This document shows positions 47,801 through 57,141 of a DNA stretch of 64,000 nucleotides, piece after piece. The first letter of the stretch is position 1; every line of letters starts with the position of its first letter. This stretch comes from Crossaster papposus. Its lineage: Eukaryota; Echinodermata; Asteroidea; Velatida; Solasteridae. Both the position numbers and the translations under genes were made by a program. Under the pieces are notes generated by a model that did not search any database, was not told the origin of the DNA, and saw only the letters and a list, made by a program, of their open reading frames with translations. The stretch is from assembly GCA_037893245.1 (NCBI GenBank), contig JBAIAA010000251.1:1612001-1676000 (forward strand), given 5' to 3'.

Positions 47801-50800
47801 ACAGTTGGGAACTATATTTATGTTGAACCAATAACCATGATTAGGGGTCTACTTAAAGGGCTAGTATACCTTTTGCAACATTAGTGACCAACCAAATTAT
47901 TGTTCAAAGGCTGACTTGATGTAATGATATTAATGACTCAGTCTAAGCACCCTGGGAAATGGCCACTTTTGGCATGCTGTCATTTTAAAGAAAATTTTAA
48001 AAAGAAGTCCAAATATATGTGTCTCACAGACGCACTTTTATAAACTTTCATTTGTAGGAACGATAGTTGGTTCAAAATCAAAATCATTAAATGTTATTGT
48101 CTCAGATTTGTCAGCATTCACAGGGCTAAAACTTTGGCAGGTTAGTTGTCAAGAACCGTTTTTTTTATATTTAGAGAACTGTTGATGTGTTAACCCTGCA
48201 AGCTGGAAAGCAAACAAAACTTATTTTGTTAAGAACCCTTCCCCCTGTTGTGTCATCTAGAAAACAAGGGTAACAATGCCTCCTAAAGACGGTACAGCGG
48301 GTAACGTGTACAGTGTAAAGGTTTCCTATAATATGATAGATTTTAAAATTAGACAATGACTTCAACCTACAGTCTTAGAACTGTAACCAAAATCAATACT
48401 TTATTATTCAGCGAAGCGGCTGTACACCGCACGAAGAAAAATAAGAAGGTTCTCCATTCTGTAGTCACCCTGGAAACCTCTAGCGGGAAACACAAACCTT
48501 TGTAACGCGACAACTCACGTGTTAAGCGATGCCGCTATTAAATTAACCGACGTTTATTAAAATCTGAATCTTGCGCAATGTGTGTGTGGCTGTTATAAAG
48601 CCGACTGGAAATTTAAGAAGCCAACCACTAGAAGCGTGACTTTAATACAAACATTGTATTGTATAGTTACAAATAAAAGGCATTCGTATGTTCTAATAGA
48701 GATGTTACAGTGAGGAACTTAATTTCTGTTGAACCAATAACGATGAGTAGGGGCCTACCTAATGGAGCAGAGTATACCTTTTGCAACATCCAAAAAGTGA
48801 CCAACCAAATTATTGTTCAAAATAATAAAGATATTAATGACTCAGTCTAAGCACCCTGTGAAATGGTTACTTCTGGCATGCTGTCATTTTAAAGAAGATT
48901 ATAAAAGAAGTCCAAATATAATGTGTCTCACAGACGCACTTTTATAAATTTGTATTTGTAGGACCTATAGTTGGTTCGAAATCAAAATCATTGAATGTTA
49001 TTTTCTTAGATTTTTCAGCATTCACAGGGCTAAAACGTTGGCAAGTTAGTTGTCAAGAACTGTTTTTATATTTAGAGAACTGTTGATGTTTTAACCCTGG
49101 GAGATGTAAAGTACCCCCCCCCCCCCCTTGTGTGTTGCCTAGACACAAAGGGTTAGAAAACAAGGGCAACAATACCTCGTAAAGACGGTACAGCGGGTAA
49201 CCTTTCCTTTAATATGGTAGATATTAAAATTAGACAATGACTTTAACCTATAGTGTTAATACAGTACAGCATCAGTACAGTATACAGACTTAAGACCTTT
49301 CTGTGATTATAAACTGCCTTTGTTTTTATTGTGGCTCTAAACGGCTTTCACTGGGCCATGATTGGTGATGTTGTTGTGAGGGCAAAGTCAACTAGGCGGT
49401 GAAACACAAATAACTTATTTTGTGCCCAACATGAAAAGCGACAATACCATCTCAAGCCACAAGGTGTCTTTGAGGATTACATGTAGTTTCAATGGAATTG
49501 GGCGAAAGCTTTATACGGTCCCCGTCTGGGTATGAAGCAGAATCAGTGTCAACAAGATCGGACGTGTTTTTACAACTTGGATGCTTTCCTAATTTGGATG
49601 CATTCCTAATTCGGATGGTTTTTGCAAACTCTGATGCTTTTCTAATTCGGATGAATTTGTAATTTGGATGCTTTTTGTAAACTCGGATGCTCTTTTAATT
49701 CGGATGCTTTTCTAGTTCGGATGCTTTTTATAAACTCGGATGCTTTTTTTAATTCGGATGCTTTTCTAGTTTCAATGCTTTTTGTAAACTCGGATGCTTT
49801 TTGAAAACCGAACATATTCGCAAATCAGATGCTTTCCCAATCCGGTACTAGGGTGGCCCTGAAAGGACATCACATATCACATCTTATCGCATATATATAT
49901 AGGCATATATCTGAGATGTGGACGATTTTATTGTAGATTTCTGCACAGATTTATGTGATGGCGAATATGTTCTGCGCAAATTTTTAAAAAAAGTCGCATA
50001 CTTTTATTTTAGATTTCAAGTTCTGCGCAGATTTCTCAGTACGCAAATGTGTGCGATGTCGAACGGATGGGCATCTACATGTACCTTTTCATTGCACATT
50101 TCTGCGCAGCTATGTCGCACTCACGTACAGCAGATTTATATGCAGATTTATGTGCACATTAATGTGCAATGTCAGCAAGATGTACTGTACATGTATATGT
50201 ACATGTATGTTGTGTAATAATACCTCACAATAAAAAACAGCGTCGGCCTGTTGCATAGTTTCCTAGTTAGGTTAAATGTTATAGCCCATACTGATTGAGC
50301 CATTAAAGTACATGTAGTACATTTAGAGGAAAAACTAGCGTTTTAGTTTTAAAAATATAGACCATTTTTAGCGTAACTTAAAGGGTAATATTAAAGTTAA
50401 AAGAAACAATACAATTGTATAAAAGTATGTGGTCGCAGCATGCTCCATTGCTTGTTAAAAACAATGGGGCAATTACATGTTTTCGTAGAACAATGTATAT
50501 ATATAAAGATTTTATACAGAAGAAAAGCTTAAAGGTTCTACGCAGACCTTTCGAGGAGAATTGCATGCGAGATGCCATGCACGCGGGTACGCACGCAGCA
50601 TAATCGGACGAAATATATGCAGTATCATCAGGTCCTACATCTGAAGAAAATATACCACTTGACAATTCCTTTGACAATAACTTGAGTCGACCATCGACTG
50701 AATGATTTTGCATCAATACGCGTGGCACATGATGCATGCATGCACGGGCACGCTGGTCGCGACGTCGAAGTCTTCCCGAACATACGTCACAATTATGCAA

Positions 50801-53800
50801 ATGTTACATGTTCATAAGCTACCATTATAGGGACGGGGCTGGTCCCCCAAAGCACTTTATTATTATTTTTCTCATATTAATTACCCAAAAATATAACTTG
50901 TATCAACTGAAAATCACTCAATTAGTTATAATATTTCATTTAAACTAATAACAAACACATTTCTAGGACCCTTTAAATAACGTTGGTCGAAACAAACAAA
51001 TATATAAAATACAAATTTAAAACAGATATTTAATTTCTCATTATTTCCAACCCCCCCTTTTTTTCAAAATGGAATAGTCATACTAGACAGCCGCCCCCCC
51101 CCCCCCCCCCCCCCACCCCCGTGCGATACAAATTTAACTTTATTTGCTGGCATCGCAGAAATGTGCACATAAATATGCATACAAATCTGCTGTACGTGAG
51201 TGCGACATAGCCTCGCAGAAATGTGCAATGAAAATGTACATGTAGATGCCCATCCGTTCGACATCGCACAAATTTGCGTACTGAAAAATCTGCGCAGAAC
51301 TAGAAATCTAAAATAAAAGTATGCGACTTTTCAAAAATCTGCGCAGAATATATTCGCCATCACATAATTCTGTGCAGAAATCTGCAATAAAATGTACAAC
51401 ATCTCAGATATATGTTTAGATATGTGCGATAACATGTTTGTCATCGTTCAAATTTGCGCAGAGTGCGCGATATCGCAGAATCTGCGATATGTGAGGTCCT
51501 TTCAGGGCCACCCTAGTGCCAGATTGTGAAAGCATCCGATTTGCGAATATGTTCGGTTTGCTAAAAGCATCCGAGTTAACAAAAAGCTTTTAAACTAGAA
51601 AAGCATCCGAGTTTATAAAAAGGATCCGAACTATAGACAAGCAGTCGAATTAAAATAAGCATCCGAATTAAAAAAGCCTCCGAGTTTACAAAAAGCATCA
51701 AAATTACGAATTCATCCGAATTAGAAAAGCATCCGAGTTTGACAAAATCATTCAAATTAGGAATGCATCCAAATTAGGAAAGCATCCGAGATGTAAAAAC
51801 AGGTTCGATATTTTTGACACTGGTTCTGCTTCACAGTGCTTCATATCTGGGCACCCTCGCAGCTCGCAAGATAACAATGCACAACTGCCGATATACTACA
51901 ACTTAGACACAGGAATTATGCTTGCATCTAGTAGATTCCGAGGCTGAATTGACGAATTGCCGAAACAGCTAAACAAAAAAACGTTAACGGTTACAATAGC
52001 TGTTTCGGCCGAGTTGCTGAAAAAGCTAATAATAACACACTACGTCCCTGATCCTGATGGAGATTGTTTACAAATGCTCACAAACAGGTCAAGAATTTGA
52101 CCTTTTATTGCCAACTATTACAAAAATCATCAATCTGTCTTTGGTGTCTGGTACATTCCCCTCAGTTTGGAAAGAGTCGATGGCTATTCCATTATTGAAA
52201 AAAGATCATTTAAGTTCCGCTGATTTTCAAAACTACCGTCCTATTAGTAATCTACAGTACATTTCCAAACTGACAGAAAGAGTAGTGTTTAATCAGATCC
52301 ATAGTCACATGACCACCCATTCATTGTATCCATTGCTACAATCGGCATATAGAAAAATCATAGCACTGAGACAGCTTTATTGAAGGTACATAATGCATTT
52401 TAATGAAAATTAATTCACAATGTATATCACATTGCTTGTACTTTTAGATCTAAGTGCTGCTTTCGACAAGGTCGATCATACAATTCGTTTAGACCGTCTT
52501 TATTCTAGGATCGGGATAACCGGTATAGCATTAGGCAGGGGTCAACGGGTTCTGTTTCAAGGAGCAGTCTCTGACCGGTTTGATGTAAATTGTGGTGTCC
52601 CACAGGGGTCCTGTCTAGGACCATTACTGTTCACCATATATGCTTCTGAATTATTTGACATTATTGAAAAACATTTACCTAGTGTCCATTGTTATGCTGA
52701 CGATACTCAATTGTATATGTCATTCAAACCAGGTAATATTGCTGACCAGCAGCAAGCTGTTAGTAGTATGGAGAGTTGTATACACACGCCATTAGCCAAT
52801 GGATGTCACAGAACAGGCTAATAATAAATGATTCGAAAACTGAATTTATTATTATTGGGACTAGGCAACAACTATCCAAAGTGAATATTTCTAATGTCAA
52901 ATTGGGCGATGTCAACATCTCACCAGTACTAACAGCTCGCAATCTTGGTCTTTGGTTTGATTTAAAGTTTAGTATGGCTAAACAAATCAGCAGTGTTTGT
53001 TCAATAAGCTTTTTCCATATACACAATGTTAGACATATCCGTAAATTGTTATCTAGAGACACCCTTAACATTTTGGTCCATGCTTTAATAACTTCCCGAC
53101 TTGATTACTGCAACAGTCTTTATTTTGGCTTACCAAAATCATACTTGGATAAACTACAACGTGTTCAGAATACAGCGGCAAGACTTGTATATGGGGCTTC
53201 TAGATACGCTCACGTTACCCCCATGTTACAGAAACGACACTGTCTTCCAATTCCAGCTCGTATTCAATTTAAAGTATTGTTATTGACATTTAAAGCATTT
53301 CATAACCAGGCTCCCAAATATCTTTGTGATCTATTAACAAAAAGGGCGAATTCCAGTTATTCCTTACAATCTCAAACTTCTGATCTGCTAAGTCTACCCA
53401 TTGGAAAGATGTCAAAAACACTCGGTGACAAAGCATTTGTTGTAGCTGCACCCACTTTATGAAACCGACTGCCCCAAAATGTCCGCTCAGCTCCGACTCT
53501 TGTAGAATTTAAGCGTAAGTTAAAAACACACTTGTTCATTAGTGCATATGTATAAATTATTGATTTATAGGGTATTCGATCGATCTATGTTATCGTACTT
53601 TTTATGTGTTAATTAATAATTGTATATTTTTATTTTAACCAATGTTTTAGTTGTAATGTAAGTACACTGCATTGTTATGCGCATTTGACCATAATTTCTT
53701 TTATGGAATTTGCGCAATATAAATTATCTTGGAATAAGTACCCTTTGGGAGACCATTTTGCGTAATTTTAACAACATTAGGGAGACCATGGTCATTAGGA

Positions 53801-54294
53801 AGACATTTCGAGGTCTCCTTAACGTTCCAACTACAGGAAGGAGATACATCTTTTTAACATTTAACAGTCCAGATCGATAGAGTAGGGTCCAAAATGAATA
53901 AATATGAAATTTCGTGGAAAAAGCTCTAGGTAAAAACGGGTTTGGTTACAATAAAGAATGGAAAATGTTGTGCACGTCATTATGGAGAGGTCTCCCAAAT
54001 TTTCCATTAAATTACCATTTTCGGTTATTACTATTATCGTCGTTGTCTTCTCTCTACAAGTTTTTTGTTCAGGCTTGCGAGCTATAGTGCCTATAGGGCG
54101 CTTTTGAGGAATTCTTAGTTTCATTACCAGACATAATTAATAATAACAGCACACTACGTCCCTGATCCCTATAGAGATTGTTTAAAAATGCTCACAAACT
54201 GGTCAAGGATTCGTGGAAGTACCACACGTGACAGATAAAAGTCCTTACCTGTCATTGTTGACAGTATCAACACCAAAGCTGCTGCTCCGTCCAT
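32867..54294 (-). CDS. Secreted mucin-like protein with F5/8C (discoidin) domain
   Basis: Five coding exons: 54294-54249, 36904-35591, 34734-34608, 34198-34021 and 33013-32867. Donors are GTAAGG, GTAAGA, GTAGGT and GTAATA. All acceptors end in CAG. The intron phases 1, 1, 2, 0 match at every junction, and the sum is 1812 nt (603 residues plus stop). Exon 1 gives a short signal peptide ([15 protein letters not shown]). Exon 2 gives about 438 residues of (STA)n, PAS and PATTA repeats, a likely O-glycosylated stalk. Exons 3-5 give one full discoidin domain of about 149 residues, with first Cys in [58 protein letters not shown] and closing Cys in LQLELLGC, then a stop three residues later. In the family such domains bind glycans or lipids at cell surfaces. 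Secretion is inferred. Exon 2 is the least certain coding part. Confidence 0.8.
33665..33900 (+). mobile_element. tRNA-type SINE, copy 2, in intron 4 of the discoidin gene
   Basis: A box at 33787-33804 (TAGCTAAGTTGGTAGAGC) and a canonical B box at 33831-33841 (GGTTCGAGTCC). The leader and the TTTACTTTTAA trailer match copy 1 at 466-690. This copy keeps more tRNA consensus than copy 1. It lies antisense to the host gene inside the 1007-base intron 33014-34020. Confidence 0.75.
34735..35590. other. Intron 2 of the discoidin gene
   Basis: C-rich intron: a run of 13 C at about 34779, CCCCACC-type stretches at 34920-35010 and 35185-35230. No element identified. Confidence 0.6.
35591..36904 (-). 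repeat. Coding minisatellite in exon 2 (9/18-bp units)
   Basis: On the plus strand the main part (about 35970-36885) is an 18-mer, GCAGTGCTCGCCGTGCTC, repeated about 50 times. Before it come seven GCCGTGCTC 9-mers, then about eight GGGCTTGCCGGGCTCGCC units, then degenerate GTGGTCGCCGGGCTCGCC units. Read on the minus strand this gives STA triplets, then PAS, then PATTAS, with the degenerate, probably oldest units nearest the discoidin exons. The unit is a multiple of three, so length changes keep the frame. The acceptor lies at 36905-36910 and the donor at 35585-35590. Confidence 0.85.
37000..37323. other. Start of intron-1 spacer, nothing recognised
   Basis: Lies within intron 1 of the minus-strand discoidin gene. 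AT-rich, with an A-run at 37030-37040. No repeat match was found. Confidence 0.5.
37324..39334 (+). repeat. Repeat family copy B, left part
   Basis: Uninterrupted at the point where copy A carries the 3.8-kb insertion (around 37460). Relative to copy A it has about 850 extra bases at roughly 38345-39200, containing three variants of CGCTGCGATTTCGCGA. Same orientation as copy A. Copy B lies in intron 1 of the discoidin gene. Confidence 0.8.
39335..40238. other. Segment between copy B and DIRS copy 2
   Basis: Absent from copy A, so inserted or unique. Apart from the candidate mini-exon at 40044-40082 nothing is recognised. It continues at 45160-45291 beyond the DIRS element. Confidence 0.4.
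40044..40082 (-). other. Possible 39-nt mini-exon of the discoidin gene
   Basis: Bounded by an acceptor CATCAG (40088-40083) and a strong donor GTAAGT (40043-40038). Its length is 39, and it would enter and leave in phase 1, exactly as intron 1 requires, adding [13 protein letters not shown]. The pyrimidine tract is weak. It may be used alternatively or be chance. Confidence 0.25.
40505..42257 (+). pseudogene. DIRS copy 2 Gag-like protein
   Basis: ATG at 40505 ([10 protein letters not shown]). A Pro/Gln-rich N-terminal half runs in one frame to about 40990, then the frame changes and continues to 42257. The later part has a helical [11 protein letters not shown] region and an Arg/Gly/Ser tail ([17 protein letters not shown]). 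The last 60 codons of this frame already contain the start of the RT ([20 protein letters not shown]). A deletion with a duplicated TCCAGTAGT word at 42229-42251 then breaks the junction with the RT palm. Confidence 0.75.
42258..43737 (+). pseudogene. DIRS copy 2 reverse transcriptase-RNase H
   Basis: Long open stretch with [26 protein letters not shown] and an intact catalytic [11 protein letters not shown] (about 42490). RNase H follows with [34 protein letters not shown] and [15 protein letters not shown], then the DIRS tail [12 protein letters not shown]...WQPDPMAW...FPPFSLL. The stretch itself is open. What is missing is the part between the fingers and the palm, lost at about 42240. Overlaps the recombinase frame at its 3' end. 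Confidence 0.88.
43600..44739 (+). pseudogene. DIRS copy 2 tyrosine recombinase, two in-frame stops
   Basis: N-terminal core domain ([24 protein letters not shown]), catalytic Arg in [11 protein letters not shown], His-x-x-Arg in [10 protein letters not shown], and Tyr in TFAKFYHRQ. In-frame stops are TGA at 44104-44106, where related proteins have a Trp-like position, and TAG at 44404-44406. Otherwise the frame is continuous. Inactive unless the stops are read through. Confidence 0.88.
45292..45575 (+). repeat. Repeat family copy B, right part
   Basis: Resumes the match to copy A (25632-25840) with ATATAATGTAGACG, GTAACGTTTTCAAAATT, CCACAATTCGG and ATTTAATCACCGC. Confidence 0.75.
45690..49262 (+). 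repeat. Macro-tandem array, unit about 0.9 kb
   Basis: The landmark AATTAGACAATGACTT occurs at 45835, 46736, 48351 and 49221. The landmark ACCCTGGAAAC occurs near 45952, 46844, 47566 and 48468. The array is therefore four units plus a start of a fifth, about 870-900 bases each, with the third shortened on its left. Each unit carries a C-run (ACCCCCCC..TTTTGTGT). Only short, non-shared ORFs occur. All units are in the same orientation. Confidence 0.85.
49525..51875. mobile_element. Large palindromic element of iterated words
   Basis: The left arm 49525-50220 and right arm 51130-51875 are inverted copies. Outer parts consist of CGGATGCTTTT/TAATT words repeated about 12 times (49575-49830) and their complements (51535-51800). 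Inner parts consist of CTGCGCAGATTT words. ACTAGGGTGGCCCTGAAAGG at 49848-49867 returns inverted at 51500-51519. The 900-base centre has no known gene. Two short ORFs in the arms are by-products of the words. Confidence 0.75.
51959..52033. repeat. GCCGAAACAGCT triple hairpin unit, copy 2
   Basis: Direct, inverted and degenerate direct copies at 51959, 51998 and 52014, as at 6879-6950. Confidence 0.65.
52096..53556 (+). pseudogene. CR1-like non-LTR retrotransposon RT fragment
   Basis: The RT runs from [16 protein letters not shown] through [23 protein letters not shown] (first catalytic Asp), [14 protein letters not shown] and CYADDTQLY (intact catalytic pair), to the thumb and C-terminal motif [14 protein letters not shown]...[12 protein letters not shown]. 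It is 5' truncated: no endonuclease domain. Frame breaks lie near 52365-52385 and 52790, a short deletion after GITGIAL, and an in-frame TGA at 53460-53462 where related proteins have Trp. The frame then ends at TAA 53554-53556. Confidence 0.9.
53557..54248. other. CR1-like 3' tail and spacer
   Basis: AT-rich tail to about 53740. GGGAGACC / GGTCTCCC words at 53749-54000 form a loose foldback. At 54136-54211 a 75-base stretch (CACTACGTCCCTGATCC...) repeats 52028-52099. Confidence 0.45.
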
Positions 54295-54587
54295 TTTCCA
54301 AGATTTTGGGGAAATCTGAGCACCAATCCTCTAGAATGTAGTTATCAACGACTCACACGCCAACGACAAATACAATGATAGGCCTACTATACGCACGTTT
54401 ATAACTCGACAACAATCGTGAAGCGCCTCAACTTTAAACTAAACCGAAGCTTTGCCCGATAATGCAAAGATCGAGATTTCGTTTTGGATTTATTCATCAG
54501 CGACTTAAACCAACCGATACACCAACGCGACTTTAATAGGCAACTACGCATGTAGAGCACTGAGCGACGATCAGACTGACAGGAAAG

Positions 54588-54628
54588 AGACTAAATATAT
54601 CGTCGCTCGAAATCGTATCTTATATATA
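54588..54628 (-). promoter_or_regulatory. TATA box and initiator of the discoidin gene
   Basis: The minus strand reads TATATATAAG at 54628-54619. An initiator-like TTAGTCT follows with its A at 54592, 36 bases after the first T of the TATA box. This leaves a 5' UTR of about 300 bases before the ATG at 54294, which is preceded by GGAAA. Only 200 bases upstream lies a DIRS remnant in the same orientation. Confidence 0.55.
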
Positions 54629-54806
54629 CGGTTCATAGTTAGCGTTCATCGTATATCGGCAAGTACTCAAACGTACGTAGTTTGCCACGTCAGCTAAGCA
54701 GCCGCGGCAGACCATAGACCAGGCCGACGTCATAGCCAACGTACATCCAATCAAGAACGAGCCTGCACTTGCGAGTAAAGTAGAAACATTTATAATTGGC
54801 GCAAGT

Positions 54807-55935
54807 TTACAGCACGGGTGGAGCTAACGCTAGAAGCGGGCATCGTAACAGCCAATGAGCATTCCCGAATTGTCCACTTTGAGACGAACGCGGAGATCGT
54901 GCTGATCTTTCATGAGTCTTGAGGGCATGAAGAACTGCCATAAATTCCAGAATATTTATGTGGGACGACTGCTCCTGCATCGACCATCGACCTCCTACTT
55001 TGCGGTCCTTGAGACAGGCACGACAACCCAAAATCGATGCATCCTTTTGAATGGTGGTGACATTCGGAGAGTGACAAAGAATATTGCCACTATTTTCATG
55101 CTCGCAGGTACCGAGACCATGCTACGAGCTCGTCTCTGGATTCCTGAGTGAGGAAGACTTAATTTGGACTCGTAATCGTTGTCCTGATGAAGAGCCAAGA
55201 TCTGTTCGAACTGGAGGTTGCGATAAAATATAGGAGCCGTGAACACAACCTGGACTGTTGAAGATAGTCTGCCCACGAGATTGGCAATCTCCCGGACTGA
55301 TGTCGAATCTGCAGCCAGGATCTCTTGGCAGTGGTTGACAATGTTGTCATCTTCTCTCGACCAAGAGACAGAGTCATCGAAGAAGAATCTATGACGAAAC
55401 CCAGGTACTGGATGTTCCGTGAAGGAGTCAACGTTGATTTGCCGTGGTTTATTAAAAAAACTAGATGCTGAAGGATCGAGATCGACTGTCTCTTGAGTGT
55501 TGTTCACACGTATGGCTATTGACGAACCAAGAACTAGAATGTTGTCTAGATAATGACAAATCTGATTCCAATCGTCCAATCGTCCTTCAATAACATATCC
55601 TTGACATCCGTGATGTTTTCCATCTTGAAATGCTGGTATGATATACAAACATATAAGGGACGCAGATTGATAACTGGGGGTAAATCTCCTGATTTCTTGG
55701 GAACCAGAAATAACAAAGAAATAAACTGGTCATGAACTGGTTCTTGGACAGTGATGGCACCTCAGTTGTCCAATAATTGTTGCACCTTTTGTTCAAAATG
55801 AGTTAATTTTGTTTTAAAAAAACTCGAGAAGGAGGAATAACGGACCTGAAAAGGTGTATAAATGAATTCTATCTCATATCTGAAACTGTTGATGATCCAA
55901 AGGTCATGAGTAACCAAACTCCAACGAAAAGTAAA
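54807..55935 (-). pseudogene. DIRS RT-RNase H remnant, copy 3
   Basis: Decayed minus-strand RT: THDLWIINSF, then THFEQKVQQLLDN, VPKKSGDLPPVINLRPL, QHFKMENI, a catalytic-site relic YLDNILVLGSS (second Asp replaced by Asn), SMTLSLGREKM, VREIANLVGRLSSTVQ, and the RNase H start with GGRWSMQEQSSHINILEF. Most of the palm between HFKMENI and YLDN is deleted, and several frame breaks and stops occur. No terminal repeats remain. It is closer in motifs to copy 2 than to copy 1. Confidence 0.8.
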
Positions 55936-57141
55936 GAACTAAAGCCTTCTAGCAAGAGGTGCACACAAATTGGAACACAATCGAAGATGTACACAAATTA
56001 TAATTATCTACAGAGGTCACGTCAGGTAAACTAGGCTTAAACCTTAGTTATTGTGTTCTCGGGATGAGACAAAACCTGCCCTGTTTATGTCTATCGGACC
56101 ATAAATCGCTGCCACCCTTAGAAAAGTGTGGATAATTACTATACACTAAACATTTTCCTCTGGTGTTGCTTGAGAAACGCCGCGAGCCTCTAGCAAAGTA
56201 AAGTATAAAGTAAAATATCTAGCAAATGTACATGTAGAACGATATGGCGAAAAAAAACCGCTTTTCTTTGAAGTCGAAACTCGAAGGCTTGGACTTCGTA
56301 TAGGTTACCTTTGCTGCTAAATTGTAGGATTTCTCCGCCTCTTCGATGTCTTCTCTACTGCCATAGTATTAATATTCTTATTATTGTGACGGTTGCAATG
56401 CGAACCCTCCCCTCTATATATATTTCTTAAATTACGAAATCCTTTTTCTATTATTGGCAAGCGCCATCTTGGTTTGTAAACTAGTTCGCGCGCTTTCCAC
56501 TTTTCGTCATTCTGTACTCAGTCGAAGACCAAGTAACACCATCTTCGATTCCTCAACAGGTAATTCACTTTACATTAATTCTCTTAGAATATTTTCCATC
56601 ATTGTAACTTTAATTAACTTATATTTACAATAGCACGTGTTTACTCTTTGGTTTAATTTATATCTTTCTTTAGGCTGTTGTTTTGTTGATTTTGGAAAGC
56701 ATATCCTATAGCCAGTATGACGTGACTATAGCGACTGCGTAATTTATGTACTAGAGCCTATTTCAGAATTCCTATTTCCTTATTGTAAAAGTGATTTGTC
56801 ATTAACGCAGTTGAAGAAGTTCACAAATTCATTTCTATATTTTGTATAAGATTGGAAATGTACTCTATTTAGTGGTTTCCACTGTACATTTGTTACACAT
56901 TCAAGATGGCGTACGCTGCCGGAATTTAGGCACGAACCGCGATTATTGTTCAGTTGACTTATCCTTTGTGTATCCAATGTTTTGATTATTTTAATAGCAT
57001 TTAGTATATTTGTTCTTTTGTATTTTGTATTTATCGCTTCTGTACTCAGTCGAAGACCAAGTAACACCATCTTCGATTCCTCAACAAAAATAAACCAGCT
57101 AAAACTGAGACTCTGCCTATAGCCCGCATCATTTACGAGGG
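55936..57141. other. Spacer with a 49-base exact direct repeat
   Basis: 56510-56558 and 57039-57087 are identical (TTCTGTACTCAGTCGAAGAC...CCTCAACA). The first copy runs directly into a good splice donor (CAACAG then GTAATT at 56560). No protein-coding exon is recognised. Confidence 0.6.
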
